DNA from: an uncultured Actinomycetes bacterium
GTDB lineage: Bacteria; Actinomycetota; Actinomycetes; S36-B12; UBA5976
Length of the DNA stretch: 18,822 nucleotides
Reading direction: 5' to 3'
Assembly: GCA_903925705.1 (NCBI GenBank)
Contig: CAIYGJ010000027.1
Coordinates: 1-18,822 of the forward strand
Position 1 is the stretch's first letter, and every line of letters starts with the position of its first letter. Shown here one piece after another: positions 7,174 through 13,810 of this stretch. The notes beneath the pieces were generated by a model. The model did no database searches. It worked only from the letters and a program-made list of their open reading frames with translations, and was not told the DNA's origin. The position numbers and the translations under genes are program-made.

Positions 7174-8205
7174 TTAGCTAGAAGGTGTCTGGAGAGCGAA
7201 CAAAAGCCTGCGCAGTGAAGTTAAGCGACCTTCGCCAGCGCTGCCTGCGTGATTTTGGTTAACCCATTCATCCAAAGCACAGTCAGGTGGTGATTGGCCA
7301 GCCGAATTTACGTGGGTACATGCTCTTGGACATTCATTTGCCCCGTCAACCAACTCGGGAAACGATTCGATAATGTCCTCTGGCTTAACATGCGCCAGAC
7401 CGAAGGATCGAAGGCCAGGCGTATCAATCACCCAGCCAGAATCATTTGGTAATGGAATTGCCCGAGCAGATGTTGAGGTGTGTTTTCCTCGACCTGTCAC
7501 ATCGTTAACTTCACCAGTTGTGCGCGAGGCATCGGGAGCCAGTGAATTAACTAAAGTTGATTTTCCAACTCCTGAGTGTCCAAGGAACACTGTGGTTCTT
7601 TCAGAAAGTGCATCCCTGACTTCCGATATCCCAGCGCCAGTTTGTTGATTTACTTCAATGTGACGTAAGTCCATACCTGAATAGTTATCTAGCAGATCTT
7701 GTGGCGAACCTAAATCAACTTTTGTGATTATTAATAGCGGTTCTAATCCAGCTTCGAAAGCTGCAACAAGTGCACGATCAATTAATCCAATTCGCGGTTC
7801 TGGATTTGCCGCTGCAGTCACGATAGCCATCTGATCGGCGTTTGCAACGATTACTCGCTCGATCGGATCGCTGTCATCTGCAGTTCGAGTTAGCACAGTC
7901 TCGCGATCGATAATCTCAACTAAGCGAGCCAGGGTATCGGTGGCACCTGAAAGATCACCTACGAGGCGAACCCGATCACCGATAACCACACCTTTGCGAC
8001 CTAGCTCGCGAGCCTTAACTGTTGTTACTTGAACTTGGTTTTCAAATAGTTCACCGGCTGGAACGAGACAGGTGATTCGTCCACGATCTACGCCGATCAC
8101 TTGGCCAATTTCAGCTTTGGAAAAATCCGGTCGATCTTTAGTTCGACGCCTTGAGTTACCTCGGGTAGGTCTGCCCGAGATGGAATCTTCGTCGAATTGG
8201 CTCAC
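7174..8205 (-). CDS. rsgA: Ribosome small-subunit biogenesis GTPase RsgA
   Basis: The 343-residue protein has the circularly permuted GTPase motif order of RsgA/YjeQ. The G4-type TKVD (161-164) comes before the Walker A GHSGVGKST (209-217) and the G3 DTPG (261-264). An N-terminal OB fold precedes the GTPase domain, and a C-terminal zinc finger holds Cys292, Cys296, His298 and Cys309. It acts in late maturation of the 30S subunit. The GTG start overlaps the aroA stop by four bases (GTGA), so translation is coupled to aroA. Confidence 0.93.
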   Translation of the reverse strand: MSQFDEDSISGRPTRGNSRRRTKDRPDFSKAEIGQVIGVDRGRITCLVPAGELFENQVQVTTVKARELGRKGVVIGDRVRLVGDLSGATDTLARLVEIIDRETVLTRTADDSDPIERVIVANADQMAIVTAAANPEPRIGLIDRALVAAFEAGLEPLLIITKVDLGSPQDLLDNYSGMDLRHIEVNQQTGAGISEVRDALSERTTVFLGHSGVGKSTLVNSLAPDASRTTGEVNDVTGRGKHTSTSARAIPLPNDSGWVIDTPGLRSFGLAHVKPEDIIESFPELVDGANECPRACTHVNSAGQSPPDCALDEWVNQNHAGSAGEGRLTSLRRLLFALQTPSS

Positions 8206-9482
8206 GCGCTAACCATCTCTTGCCACATGTTTGCGAAGTTTGGCAAAGTTTTCCCAGTCGTTGCAATGTCTTCAATCACAACACCAGGTACGGCAAGTCC
8301 AAGCACTGCACCAGCCATAGCCATGCGATGGTCAGAGTAGGTGGCGAATTGACCACCATGTAATTGTGCAGGTTCGATTTGCAAGCCATCTGGAGTTTCA
8401 GATGCGTTACCGCCAAGTTTGTTTATCTCAGTAACAAGCGCGGCTAAGCGATTGGTCTCATGTCCACGCAAATGCGCAATACCTCGCAAAGTAGAAGGTC
8501 CGCTTGCTAGTGCGCATAGTGCCGCAATCACTGGAGTGAGTTCACCAACATCATGCAGATCAACATCGATCCCTTTGATTTCAGAACCACCGGTGACCAC
8601 AAGATCATTTCCATCTCGGGAGACCGTCGCACCCAGTTTTGGAAGCAAGGTAACTAGCGCATCTCCAGCCTGGGTTGTCTGCGACGGCCAATCGGGGATT
8701 GTGACCGAGCCGCCGCAAACTAAGGCAGCAGCAAGAAACGGCGCAGCATTAGATAAGTCCGGCTCAACCGTTACATTGAAAGATCTTGGAATTCCTGGGT
8801 GAACGGTCCAGCTAGCGTTCTTGGAATCTTTTACGTCGACGTCTACGCGAATTCCGAGTTCTCGCAAAACTTCTACAGACATATCTATGTGGGGCATCGA
8901 TGGCAAAGCAGTGCCTGAATGCACGACGGTTACACCAGAATCGTAGCGACAGCCGGCAAGTAAAAGAGCACTAACAAATTGTGAGGATTCCGATGCGTCA
9001 ATGGTTACGGTTCCACCATTAACAAAGCCTTTTCCTGCAACAGTGAAGGGCAAAGTGCCGCGACCATCATCGCTAATCTCAACTTCTAGATTTCTTAGCG
9101 CTGAAATAATTTCTTTCATAGGGCGAACGCGAGCGTGCGGGTCGCCGTCGAATCTAACGTTGCCTGAACTGAGCGCCGCAACAGGTGGAACAAATCGCAT
9201 AACTGTTCCAGCTAAGCCACAATCCACTTGAACTGGCTCTGAAGTTTTGCCTGGGGTAACTATGAACGCATCGTCTTGAATTTCAACCGAGTTTCCTAGC
9301 GTGGAAAGCGCCTGGGCCATTAATAGTGTGTCGCGCGCCTGGAGCGGATGGTTGATTCGACATTCACCGCCGGAAAGGGCAGCCATAATCAGCCAGCGAT
9401 TTGTTAAGGATTTTGAGCCAGGAATACGCACGCGTGCGTTCATTGGGTTAGTCCGGTTAGGAGCATTCCATAGATCAGGCAC
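8202..9482 (-). CDS. aroA: 3-phosphoshikimate 1-carboxyvinyltransferase (EPSP synthase)
   Basis: The enzyme condenses shikimate-3-phosphate with phosphoenolpyruvate in aromatic amino acid synthesis. Visible motifs are PGSKSLTNR, GLAGTVMRFVPP, SSQFVSALLL, EPDLSNAAPF and YSDHRMAMA, with TTGKTLPNF at the C-terminus. The open frame continues to 9605, but the GTG at 9482 is preferred. It gives a 426-residue protein of normal length that begins PDLWNAP, as in actinobacterial AroA. A TAGGCT -10 lies seven bases upstream, and the longer reading would run through the divergent SRAP gene. The gene overlaps rsgA by four bases. Confidence 0.93.
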   Translation of the reverse strand: MPDLWNAPNRTNPMNARVRIPGSKSLTNRWLIMAALSGGECRINHPLQARDTLLMAQALSTLGNSVEIQDDAFIVTPGKTSEPVQVDCGLAGTVMRFVPPVAALSSGNVRFDGDPHARVRPMKEIISALRNLEVEISDDGRGTLPFTVAGKGFVNGGTVTIDASESSQFVSALLLAGCRYDSGVTVVHSGTALPSMPHIDMSVEVLRELGIRVDVDVKDSKNASWTVHPGIPRSFNVTVEPDLSNAAPFLAAALVCGGSVTIPDWPSQTTQAGDALVTLLPKLGATVSRDGNDLVVTGGSEIKGIDVDLHDVGELTPVIAALCALASGPSTLRGIAHLRGHETNRLAALVTEINKLGGNASETPDGLQIEPAQLHGGQFATYSDHRMAMAGAVLGLAVPGVVIEDIATTGKTLPNFANMWQEMVSA

Positions 9483-9489
9483 ATCTCTT

Positions 9490-9509
9490 AGCCTAACGGC
9501 TGGCAGACT
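9490..9509. promoter_or_regulatory. Face-to-face promoters of aroA and the SRAP gene
   Basis: Only 34 bases separate the aroA GTG (9482) from the SRAP ATG (9517). On the minus strand TAGGCT (9495-9490) ends seven bases before the aroA start. On the plus strand CAGACT (9504-9509) ends seven bases before the SRAP start. Both messages would be leaderless, and their -35 regions must overlap the opposite promoter, so they may interfere. Confidence 0.45.
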
Positions 9510-9516
9510 AGGGAAT

Positions 9517-10245
9517 ATGTGCGGAAGATTCACGTTAAAAACGGATCCAAAGGTAATTGCCAGCCAGTTCAAGATCAGTTCAATTGCAATTCTGGAAGGG
9601 CGCATCGCAGATTTAACTGCACCAAATATTCCTGTGGACCAAGTTGGTACCGAAGTTTTTCAACCTAATTTCAATGTTGCTCCGACGCATCAAATCCCAG
9701 CGATAGTTTCTCAAGATGATGAAACACTTCTGGCAGCATTTGCATGGGGATTGGTTCCTGCGTGGGTAAAAGATCCAGCAATTGGCTCTCGAATGATAAA
9801 TGCCAGAAGTGAAACCGCAGCCGAGAAACCTTCGTTTAGATCTGTGCTAGTAAAACGTAGATGCATTGTTCCGGCTGATGGTTGGTTCGAGTGGCAAGGT
9901 AGCCCGGGCAACAAGACGCCGTTTTACTTTTCAGCAATCAATGATTCAGTCCTGGGCTTTGCTGGAATTTACGAATCGTGGAAACAACCAGACGGTCAAT
10001 TACTTTGGTCAGCCGCAATTCTGACCCAGCAGGCGCGGCCAGATTTTTCCTACATCCATGATCGAATGCCAGTTTTAGTTACGCCAGAATTGCAAAGCAC
10101 TTGGTTAAGCGCGCCAGCAAATCCATTGGCTTCTGTTTTGGATTCAGCGCATTCGGTAGGTCTCCAAGCCTGGCAAGTTTCCTCAGCTGTTGGAAACGTC
10201 AAGAATAAATCAGCCGATTTAATCGCAAATCAGACGCTGTTCTAA
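9517..10245 (+). CDS. SRAP-domain (HMCES/YedK) abasic-site processing protein
   Basis: The protein begins MCGRF; after Met removal Cys2 becomes the N-terminal nucleophile that cross-links to abasic sites in single-stranded DNA and shields them. Other active-site positions are present: NARSET (Asn96, Arg98), DGWFEW (Glu125) and HDRMP (His181). The length is 242 residues. An in-frame ATG at 9301 exists, but translation from there would bury Cys2 and overlap aroA, so 9517 is the true start. The adjacency to aroA and rsgA is conserved in mycobacteria as I recall it (Rv3226c-Rv3228c). Confidence 0.93.
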   Translation: MCGRFTLKTDPKVIASQFKISSIAILEGRIADLTAPNIPVDQVGTEVFQPNFNVAPTHQIPAIVSQDDETLLAAFAWGLVPAWVKDPAIGSRMINARSETAAEKPSFRSVLVKRRCIVPADGWFEWQGSPGNKTPFYFSAINDSVLGFAGIYESWKQPDGQLLWSAAILTQQARPDFSYIHDRMPVLVTPELQSTWLSAPANPLASVLDSAHSVGLQAWQVSSAVGNVKNKSADLIANQTLF

Positions 10246-10265
10246 CCTTTACCCGTGCGTTTCCA

Positions 10266-10319
10266 CCGTATTCTGGCGGGAATTTCCTCCAGTAACGGTT
10301 ACCCCGTATTCTGTATACC
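10266..10319 (+). promoter_or_regulatory. Promoter region of bL37 with direct repeats and a dyad
   Basis: A plausible -10 is TATACC (10314-10319). Upstream are two identical direct repeats CCGTATTCTG (10266-10275 and 10304-10313, 38 bases apart). Between them is the dyad GTAAC-G-GTTAC (10292-10302). These could be regulator sites for the ribosomal protein gene; none matches an operator I can name. Confidence 0.35.
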
Positions 10320-10344
10320 TAAGCTAAATCGCAAGGAGCACCTA

Positions 10345-10419
10345 ATGAGCAAGCGCGGCCGCAAAAAGCGTGATCGTAAGAAGAACAAGGCAAACCACGG
10401 CCGTCGTCCAAACGCTTAA
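10345..10419 (+). CDS. Ribosomal protein bL37 (24 residues)
   Basis: This very short gene encodes a 24-residue, strongly basic peptide starting MSKRGRKKRDRKK and ending ANHGRRPNA. It closely resembles the small actinobacterial 50S protein bL37 found in the mycobacterial ribosome structure. The start is supported by a strong Shine-Dalgarno sequence AAGGAG (10333-10338) six bases upstream, one of very few in the window, which fits high expression. A perfect terminator follows at 10431, so it is a single-gene unit. It is easily missed by automatic gene callers. Confidence 0.9.
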   Translation: MSKRGRKKRDRKKNKANHGRRPNA

Positions 10420-10430
10420 GCCTATTTGTC

Positions 10431-10460
10431 AAAAAAAGTCTGGTTCGCCAGACTTTTTTT
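10431..10460. terminator. Bidirectional terminator between bL37 and the biotin-attachment gene
   Basis: A perfect 13-bp stem (10431-10443 with 10448-10460) has a TTCG loop, seven A on the left and seven T on the right. It ends bL37 on the plus strand and the biotinyl protein gene, whose stop is at 10480, on the minus strand. Confidence 0.92.
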
Positions 10461-10479
10461 ATGCCCGAAAACTGCCGAA

Positions 10480-10692
10480 CTAATCAATCGAAACTATTAA
10501 GTCGCCTTCTTGCACAACATCGCCAATACTTACTGCAACTCTTGAGATAGTTCCGGACTCTTCTGCGATTACTGGAATCTCCATTTTCATAGATTCCAGA
10601 AGGACAATTGTGTCGCCGACATTTAACGTGGCGCCTTCCGTGACGTAGATTTCCATTACGTTTGCGACCATATCCGCACGCACATCTGACAT
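10480..10692 (-). CDS. Small biotin/lipoyl-attachment domain protein
   Basis: The 70-residue protein is a single biotinyl domain with the motif ESMKMEIPV; Lys36 is the expected biotinylation site. Glycine turns at both ends (EGATLNVGD and IGDVVQEGD) complete the domain. It resembles the free-standing mycobacterial protein Rv3221c/TB7.3, which is of similar size and lies near whiB1. It could be a mobile biotin carrier for an acyl-CoA or pyruvate carboxylase; no carboxylase gene is nearby. A TAGCGT -10 lies six bases upstream of the ATG, indicating a leaderless message. Confidence 0.88.
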   Translation of the reverse strand: MSDVRADMVANVMEIYVTEGATLNVGDTIVLLESMKMEIPVIAEESGTISRVAVSIGDVVQEGDLIVSID

Positions 10693-10698
10693 ACCTCA

Positions 10699-10738
10699 AC
10701 GCTAGCCCATGTTGCAATGGCCGAGGTGAGGGGCTAGC
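10699..10738. promoter_or_regulatory. Inverted repeat over the promoter of the biotinyl protein
   Basis: GCTAGCCC (10701-10708) and GGGCTAGC (10731-10738) form a perfect 8-bp inverted repeat with 22 bases between. The left arm overlaps the minus-strand -10 TAGCGT (10704-10699). A smaller CCAT/ATGG pair sits inside. It lies between divergent genes and could be an operator controlling the biotinyl protein. Confidence 0.45.
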
Positions 10739-10798
10739 CGCCTAGGCAATTCCGACTTAACTTGAAAGGGTTTCGTTCCGGTGAATTGACTGATCGTC

Positions 10799-10804
10799 TA
10801 TTGT
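10799..10804 (+). promoter_or_regulatory. -10 hexamer for arsC
   Basis: TATTGT ends six bases before the arsC ATG at 10811, consistent with leaderless transcription. Confidence 0.5.
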
Positions 10805-10810
10805 CTAAAC

Positions 10811-11218
10811 ATGAGTAAAAAAGCATCAGTCTTATTTGTTTGCGTGCACAATGCTGGTAGATCCCAAATGGCAGCCGGATACTTGCAGCACTTAGCTGGA
10901 GATCGGATTTCAGTTCTTTCCGCAGGCACCGAACCTGGCAACCAAGTGAATCCTGCCGCAATTGCAGCGATGGCAGAAGAGGGCATTGACCTAGCCACGG
11001 CTACGCCAAAAGTTTTGACCGACGATGCAGTAATTGCAAGTGATTACGTAATCACCATGGGATGTGGCGACAAGTGCCCATTTTTCCCAGGAAAAACTTA
11101 TCTTGATTGGAAACTTGAAGATCCAGCTGGACAAGGACTCGAAAGCGTTCGGCCAATCCGAGATGAAATAAAAGTTTTGATTACCAACTTAATTGCCGAG
11201 ATCGACGAAAAGTTTTAA
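10811..11218 (+). CDS. arsC: Arsenate reductase of the low-molecular-weight phosphatase family
   Basis: The 135-residue protein starts with the P-loop CVHNAGRS (Cys11 to Arg17, the CX5R signature) and carries Cys85 and Cys89 in MGCGDKCPFFPGK, followed by DWKLEDPAGQ. This is the ArsC/Wzb-type fold used by thioredoxin-coupled arsenate reductases and actinobacterial arsenate-mycothiol transferases. The redox partner, thioredoxin or mycothiol, cannot be decided by eye. No other ars gene is in the window, so it may act with a distant efflux pump. Its 3' end overlaps the convergent whiB gene by four bases. Confidence 0.87.
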   Translation: MSKKASVLFVCVHNAGRSQMAAGYLQHLAGDRISVLSAGTEPGNQVNPAAIAAMAEEGIDLATATPKVLTDDAVIASDYVITMGCGDKCPFFPGKTYLDWKLEDPAGQGLESVRPIRDEIKVLITNLIAEIDEKF

Positions 11219-11523
11219 GGGTTAGGTAAGTCAGTTTCAAACACGTGCGGTGTTGGCTCTAAGCCACGGGCACGAGCTCGCTGAGCCCGACGCTTAATTG
11301 CGCGACGCTCATCTTCGCTGGTTCCGCCCCAAACACCCGAATCTTGTCCAGTTTCGAGGGCCCATTTCAGGCAAGGTTCAATAACCTTGCAGCGACGGCA
11401 TACTGCCTTCGCTTCCTCGATCTGTAAAATTGCAGGGCCTGTATTGCCAATGGGGAAGAAGAGTTCTGGATCTTCGTCACGGCAGGCTGCCTCATGGCGC
11501 CAGTCCACGCGATCCTCCAACAT
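11215..11523 (-). CDS. whiB1: WhiB1-type iron-sulfur transcription factor
   Basis: The 102-residue protein has the four cluster-ligating cysteines at 14, 42, 45 and 51, in the Wbl pattern C-CxxC-C, then the GVWGG turn (63-67). A basic tail (RRAIKRRAQRARARG) is the DNA-contacting part. The core WRHEAACRDEDPELFFP and TGQDSGVWGG is closest to mycobacterial WhiB1/Streptomyces WblE, an NO-sensitive 4Fe-4S regulator that binds the primary sigma factor. The ATG at 11523 is used; a GTG five codons later (11508) would give the shorter N-terminus usual for WhiB1. A CRP-like site lies upstream. Confidence 0.9.
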   Translation of the reverse strand: MLEDRVDWRHEAACRDEDPELFFPIGNTGPAILQIEEAKAVCRRCKVIEPCLKWALETGQDSGVWGGTSEDERRAIKRRAQRARARGLEPTPHVFETDLPNP

Positions 11524-11607
11524 GTAGTTACGGATAAACGGTCAATTTGCGGTTTTTGGCTTCAAAGTTGCCCTTGGATCCAATGTGCAGTCTTTAGTTT
11601 CTCACTT

Positions 11608-11623
11608 CGTGACTGTTTTCACA
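11608..11623. promoter_or_regulatory. CRP-type operator upstream of whiB1
   Basis: Read on the minus strand, TGTGAAAACAGTCACG matches TGTGA-N6-TCACA with one mismatch. It lies about 85-100 bases before the whiB1 start codon, in the 197-base gap after the lipid-kinase gene. A second small dyad, TCAC-TTC-GTGA (11602-11612), overlaps its edge. In M. tuberculosis the CRP homologue Rv3676 regulates whiB1, which supports function here. No other clear structure was seen in this gap, and no terminator follows the lipid-kinase gene. Confidence 0.6.
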
Positions 11624-11720
11624 AGGGTATAGCCAATAAAAACAGGATTATTTTGCTTAGAGCAGACTCGATCGCTAATAAGTGCCTTCCCGAGCGCCTG
11701 AATTCAATTCCTTGGTTTGG

Positions 11721-12659
11721 CTAGTTGGCCAACACTCTAAGTGCATTTGGAATGTGAGTAGCTGTGAGTTCAGTCGATTGCGCCACCACATCACCATCAA
11801 CCTGAATCCACAATGGGCGTTCTGCTTGGATGTGGACCTTTCTCTGATCAAGCAGTTCAATCACATTTGCGTCATTTTCTGCAGATTTTCCAGCTAGGGC
11901 ACGCCTTGCAAGTCGAAAGACCGCCCGCAACGAAAGTGAGGTAGGCGCATAAACATCGAGGGCAGTGTCGTGACTGGCCAACGGAAGTGGGTTGAGAGGT
12001 CTTGAGCCTAAATAAGCCCATGGAGCCAAATTCACAATTAGTGCAAAATGGGCATCTCGATAAACGTCACCGGAATTTGAGACCAGGCTGAGCGCAGCAT
12101 GTTTGCGATCGGTTTTGGCGAATAACTCTCGTAGGGCAAGGACTGCATATGCTGTGTCACTAACAATTTTGCCACCGGCTCTGCGCGCTTCCATTTCCGC
12201 AAGTACTGCGGCATCTAGTCCGATACCTGCATTGAACAGAAACCAACGAGAAATATTATTAGTAGCAATTTTTCCAACACCGATACTTTTAAACTCTTTG
12301 GCATTGAGAGTTTTTAAAATTTGCGCTGTGGCTTCAAGTGGATTTTCTGACAGTCCCATATTTCTAGCAAATACATTGCCATTCCCGCCTGGAATTGCGG
12401 CAAGCATTGGACCACCTGGATTCGGACCGTCAAGTAGTAGACCGTTTGCAATCTCGTTTACCGTGCCATCGCCACCAAGACCAATAACTAGTTCAAATCC
12501 TTGTTGCTGCGCCGTCTTGGCTATCTCGATTGCATCGTTTCTGGCAGATGTGTTAGCTACCGTGACATCGAGGTGCCTGGAAAGTTCGCTTACAACTTGG
12601 GTTTGAATTGCATCATCAGTTGCAGTTGCAAAGGTATTTGCAACAAGGAGTGCACGCAT
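11721..12659 (-). CDS. Diacylglycerol/lipid kinase family protein (DAGK catalytic domain)
   Basis: The 312-residue protein has the nucleotide-binding GGDGTVNEIANG motif (62-73) after an N-terminal Rossmann-like half. It also has a PGGNGNVFARNMG loop and the C-terminal beta-rich half of the DgkB/YegS/sphingosine-kinase family. It probably phosphorylates a lipid; the exact substrate is unknown. It precedes whiB1 on the same strand, as I recall for Rv3218-Rv3219 in M. tuberculosis. The ATG has TAGAGT six bases upstream, so the message is probably leaderless. Confidence 0.87.
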   Translation of the reverse strand: MRALLVANTFATATDDAIQTQVVSELSRHLDVTVANTSARNDAIEIAKTAQQQGFELVIGLGGDGTVNEIANGLLLDGPNPGGPMLAAIPGGNGNVFARNMGLSENPLEATAQILKTLNAKEFKSIGVGKIATNNISRWFLFNAGIGLDAAVLAEMEARRAGGKIVSDTAYAVLALRELFAKTDRKHAALSLVSNSGDVYRDAHFALIVNLAPWAYLGSRPLNPLPLASHDTALDVYAPTSLSLRAVFRLARRALAGKSAENDANVIELLDQRKVHIQAERPLWIQVDGDVVAQSTELTATHIPNALRVLAN

Positions 12660-12665
12660 GACTTA

Positions 12666-12700
12666 ACTCTATCTGCGAAATTTCAGGAATCCGATATGGT
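12666..12700. promoter_or_regulatory. Divergent leaderless promoters of the lipid kinase and the membrane protein
   Basis: On the minus strand TAGAGT (12671-12666) ends six bases before the lipid-kinase ATG at 12659. On the plus strand TATGGT (12695-12700) ends six bases before the GTG at 12707. The two starts are 47 bases apart. Confidence 0.5.
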
Positions 12701-12706
12701 GGTGAT

Positions 12707-13069
12707 GTGAAGAAGTTGGCTTTAGTAATTGGCGCAAGTGAATCTGCCGTTATATTCCTTTATGGACTCTCGATCGTCATTAGAGGAACGGTAGACCATA
12801 GTTCTGTTGGTTCACCGCTAGTCCAATTTATAATTTACACAATTCTTGCAGCTTCACTTGCTGCGTGTACTCGAGGTATTTCCAAGCAGCAAAACTGGGC
12901 TCGCACACCCTATTTTTTGCTACAGATATTTATTGGTATTGCAGGCTACACACTTTTTAGTGGAACACCATTGGTTTATAAGGGTGCCGGAGTTATTGTC
13001 TTGGCTGCCGGTGTCACTGGGTTTGTTGCACTATTTAGAACCCCGCAAGGGACGTCAACTTCCAACTAA
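12707..13069 (+). CDS. Small four-helix membrane protein of unknown function
   Basis: The 120-residue protein has about four hydrophobic helices (residues 4-26, 38-56, 67-84 and 90-110) and a basic loop TRGISKQQNWAR between helices 2 and 3. I recognise no functional motif. Its place next to the lipid kinase resembles the membrane protein Rv3217c beside Rv3218 in mycobacteria, suggesting a conserved but uncharacterised partner. The GTG start is supported by the TATGGT hexamer. Its end overlaps the convergent sigma factor gene by 15 bases. Confidence 0.7.
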   Translation: MKKLALVIGASESAVIFLYGLSIVIRGTVDHSSVGSPLVQFIIYTILAASLAACTRGISKQQNWARTPYFLLQIFIGIAGYTLFSGTPLVYKGAGVIVLAAGVTGFVALFRTPQGTSTSN

Positions 13070-13810
13070 TCCTTCTCTAAGGTGACTGAGTACCTTGTTC
13101 AGGATTCGGGATACGTGCATTTGAGAAATTCCCAGTTCAGTTGCGATCTGACTTTGACTTAAGTTTTCAAAAAATCTCATTTGCAAAATTCTTTTTTCAC
13201 GGTCATCGAGTTGCGCGAGTAATGGCTTGAGTGACTCTCGATATTCAACACCTTCAAGCGCTTCGTCCAACGCTCCAAAAGTTTCACCAATACTGGCTGA
13301 GTTATCCGAAGTCACATCCAGACTTACCGTTGAATAAGCCGCGTTTGATTCCAATGCCTCTGCCACGTCATCGACTGTTATTCCTAAATGTTTGGCTATT
13401 TCTTTAGGAGTGGGAGAGCGGTCCAATTTCTGAGTTAGTTCGGTAGTTGCTTTAGTTACTGAGGCTCCTAGTTCTTGAAGCCTTCTAGGAACTCTGACTG
13501 CCCAAGTTTTGTCTCTAAAGTGACGTTTAATCTCTCCAACAATGGTTGGCGTTGCAAAAGTTGAAAACTCAAATCCCTTAGAAATTTCGAATCTATCGAT
13601 TGCCTTAATTAGTCCGATGGTGCCTACTTGGATTAAGTCATCCAGCGGTTCACCTCGATCTGCAAACTTCCTTGCCATAAACGTCACTAAAGGCAAATGT
13701 CGCTCAATTAAGGCAGCACGAATTGTTTCGTGTTCACTGGTACCTGCTTCTAGAGCTGCAAGTTGCTCGAACATCTCGCGATCAGCAGATCGCAAGTCGT
13801 CTTTAGGCAC
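13055..13810 (-). CDS. RNA polymerase sigma factor, SigF/SigB family (group 3)
   Basis: The 251-residue sigma-70 family protein has region 2 (DDLIQVGTIGLIKAIDRFE and FSTFATPTIVGEIKRHFRD with TWAVRVPRRLQEL), region 3 (TPKEIAKHLGITVDDVAEAL) and region 4.2 (LSQSQIATELGISQMHVSRIL). The lack of region 1.1 and the fit to SigF/SigB/SigG place it in group 3, usually general-stress or developmental sigma factors. It overlaps the upstream anti-sigma gene by eight bases, the usual arrangement of a partner-switch pair. In Streptomyces a sigH/anti-sigma pair lies near the whiB1 homologue wblE, as I recall. Confidence 0.9.
   Translation of the reverse strand: MPKDDLRSADREMFEQLAALEAGTSEHETIRAALIERHLPLVTFMARKFADRGEPLDDLIQVGTIGLIKAIDRFEISKGFEFSTFATPTIVGEIKRHFRDKTWAVRVPRRLQELGASVTKATTELTQKLDRSPTPKEIAKHLGITVDDVAEALESNAAYSTVSLDVTSDNSASIGETFGALDEALEGVEYRESLKPLLAQLDDREKRILQMRFFENLSQSQIATELGISQMHVSRILNKVLSHLREGLVGS

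Noticed and set aside
9301..9516. N-terminal extension of the SRAP protein
   Set aside because: The catalytic cysteine must be residue 2, so translation must start at 9517; the upstream frame is the shadow of aroA.
9483..9605. N-terminal extension of AroA to the ATG at 9605
   Set aside because: It would overlap the divergent SRAP gene, whose Cys2-dependent start at 9517 is firm, and would add 41 residues not found in the family.
10279..10300. SigR/SigH-type promoter (GGAAT ... GTT) before bL37
   Set aside because: The spacing between the two elements is about 14 bases, well short of the 18-19 expected.
11597..11630. SigF-type promoter (GTTT ... GGGTAT) in the whiB1 gap
   Set aside because: The available GTTT boxes lie 6 or 24 bases from GGGTAT instead of about 15, and the element points away from whiB1.
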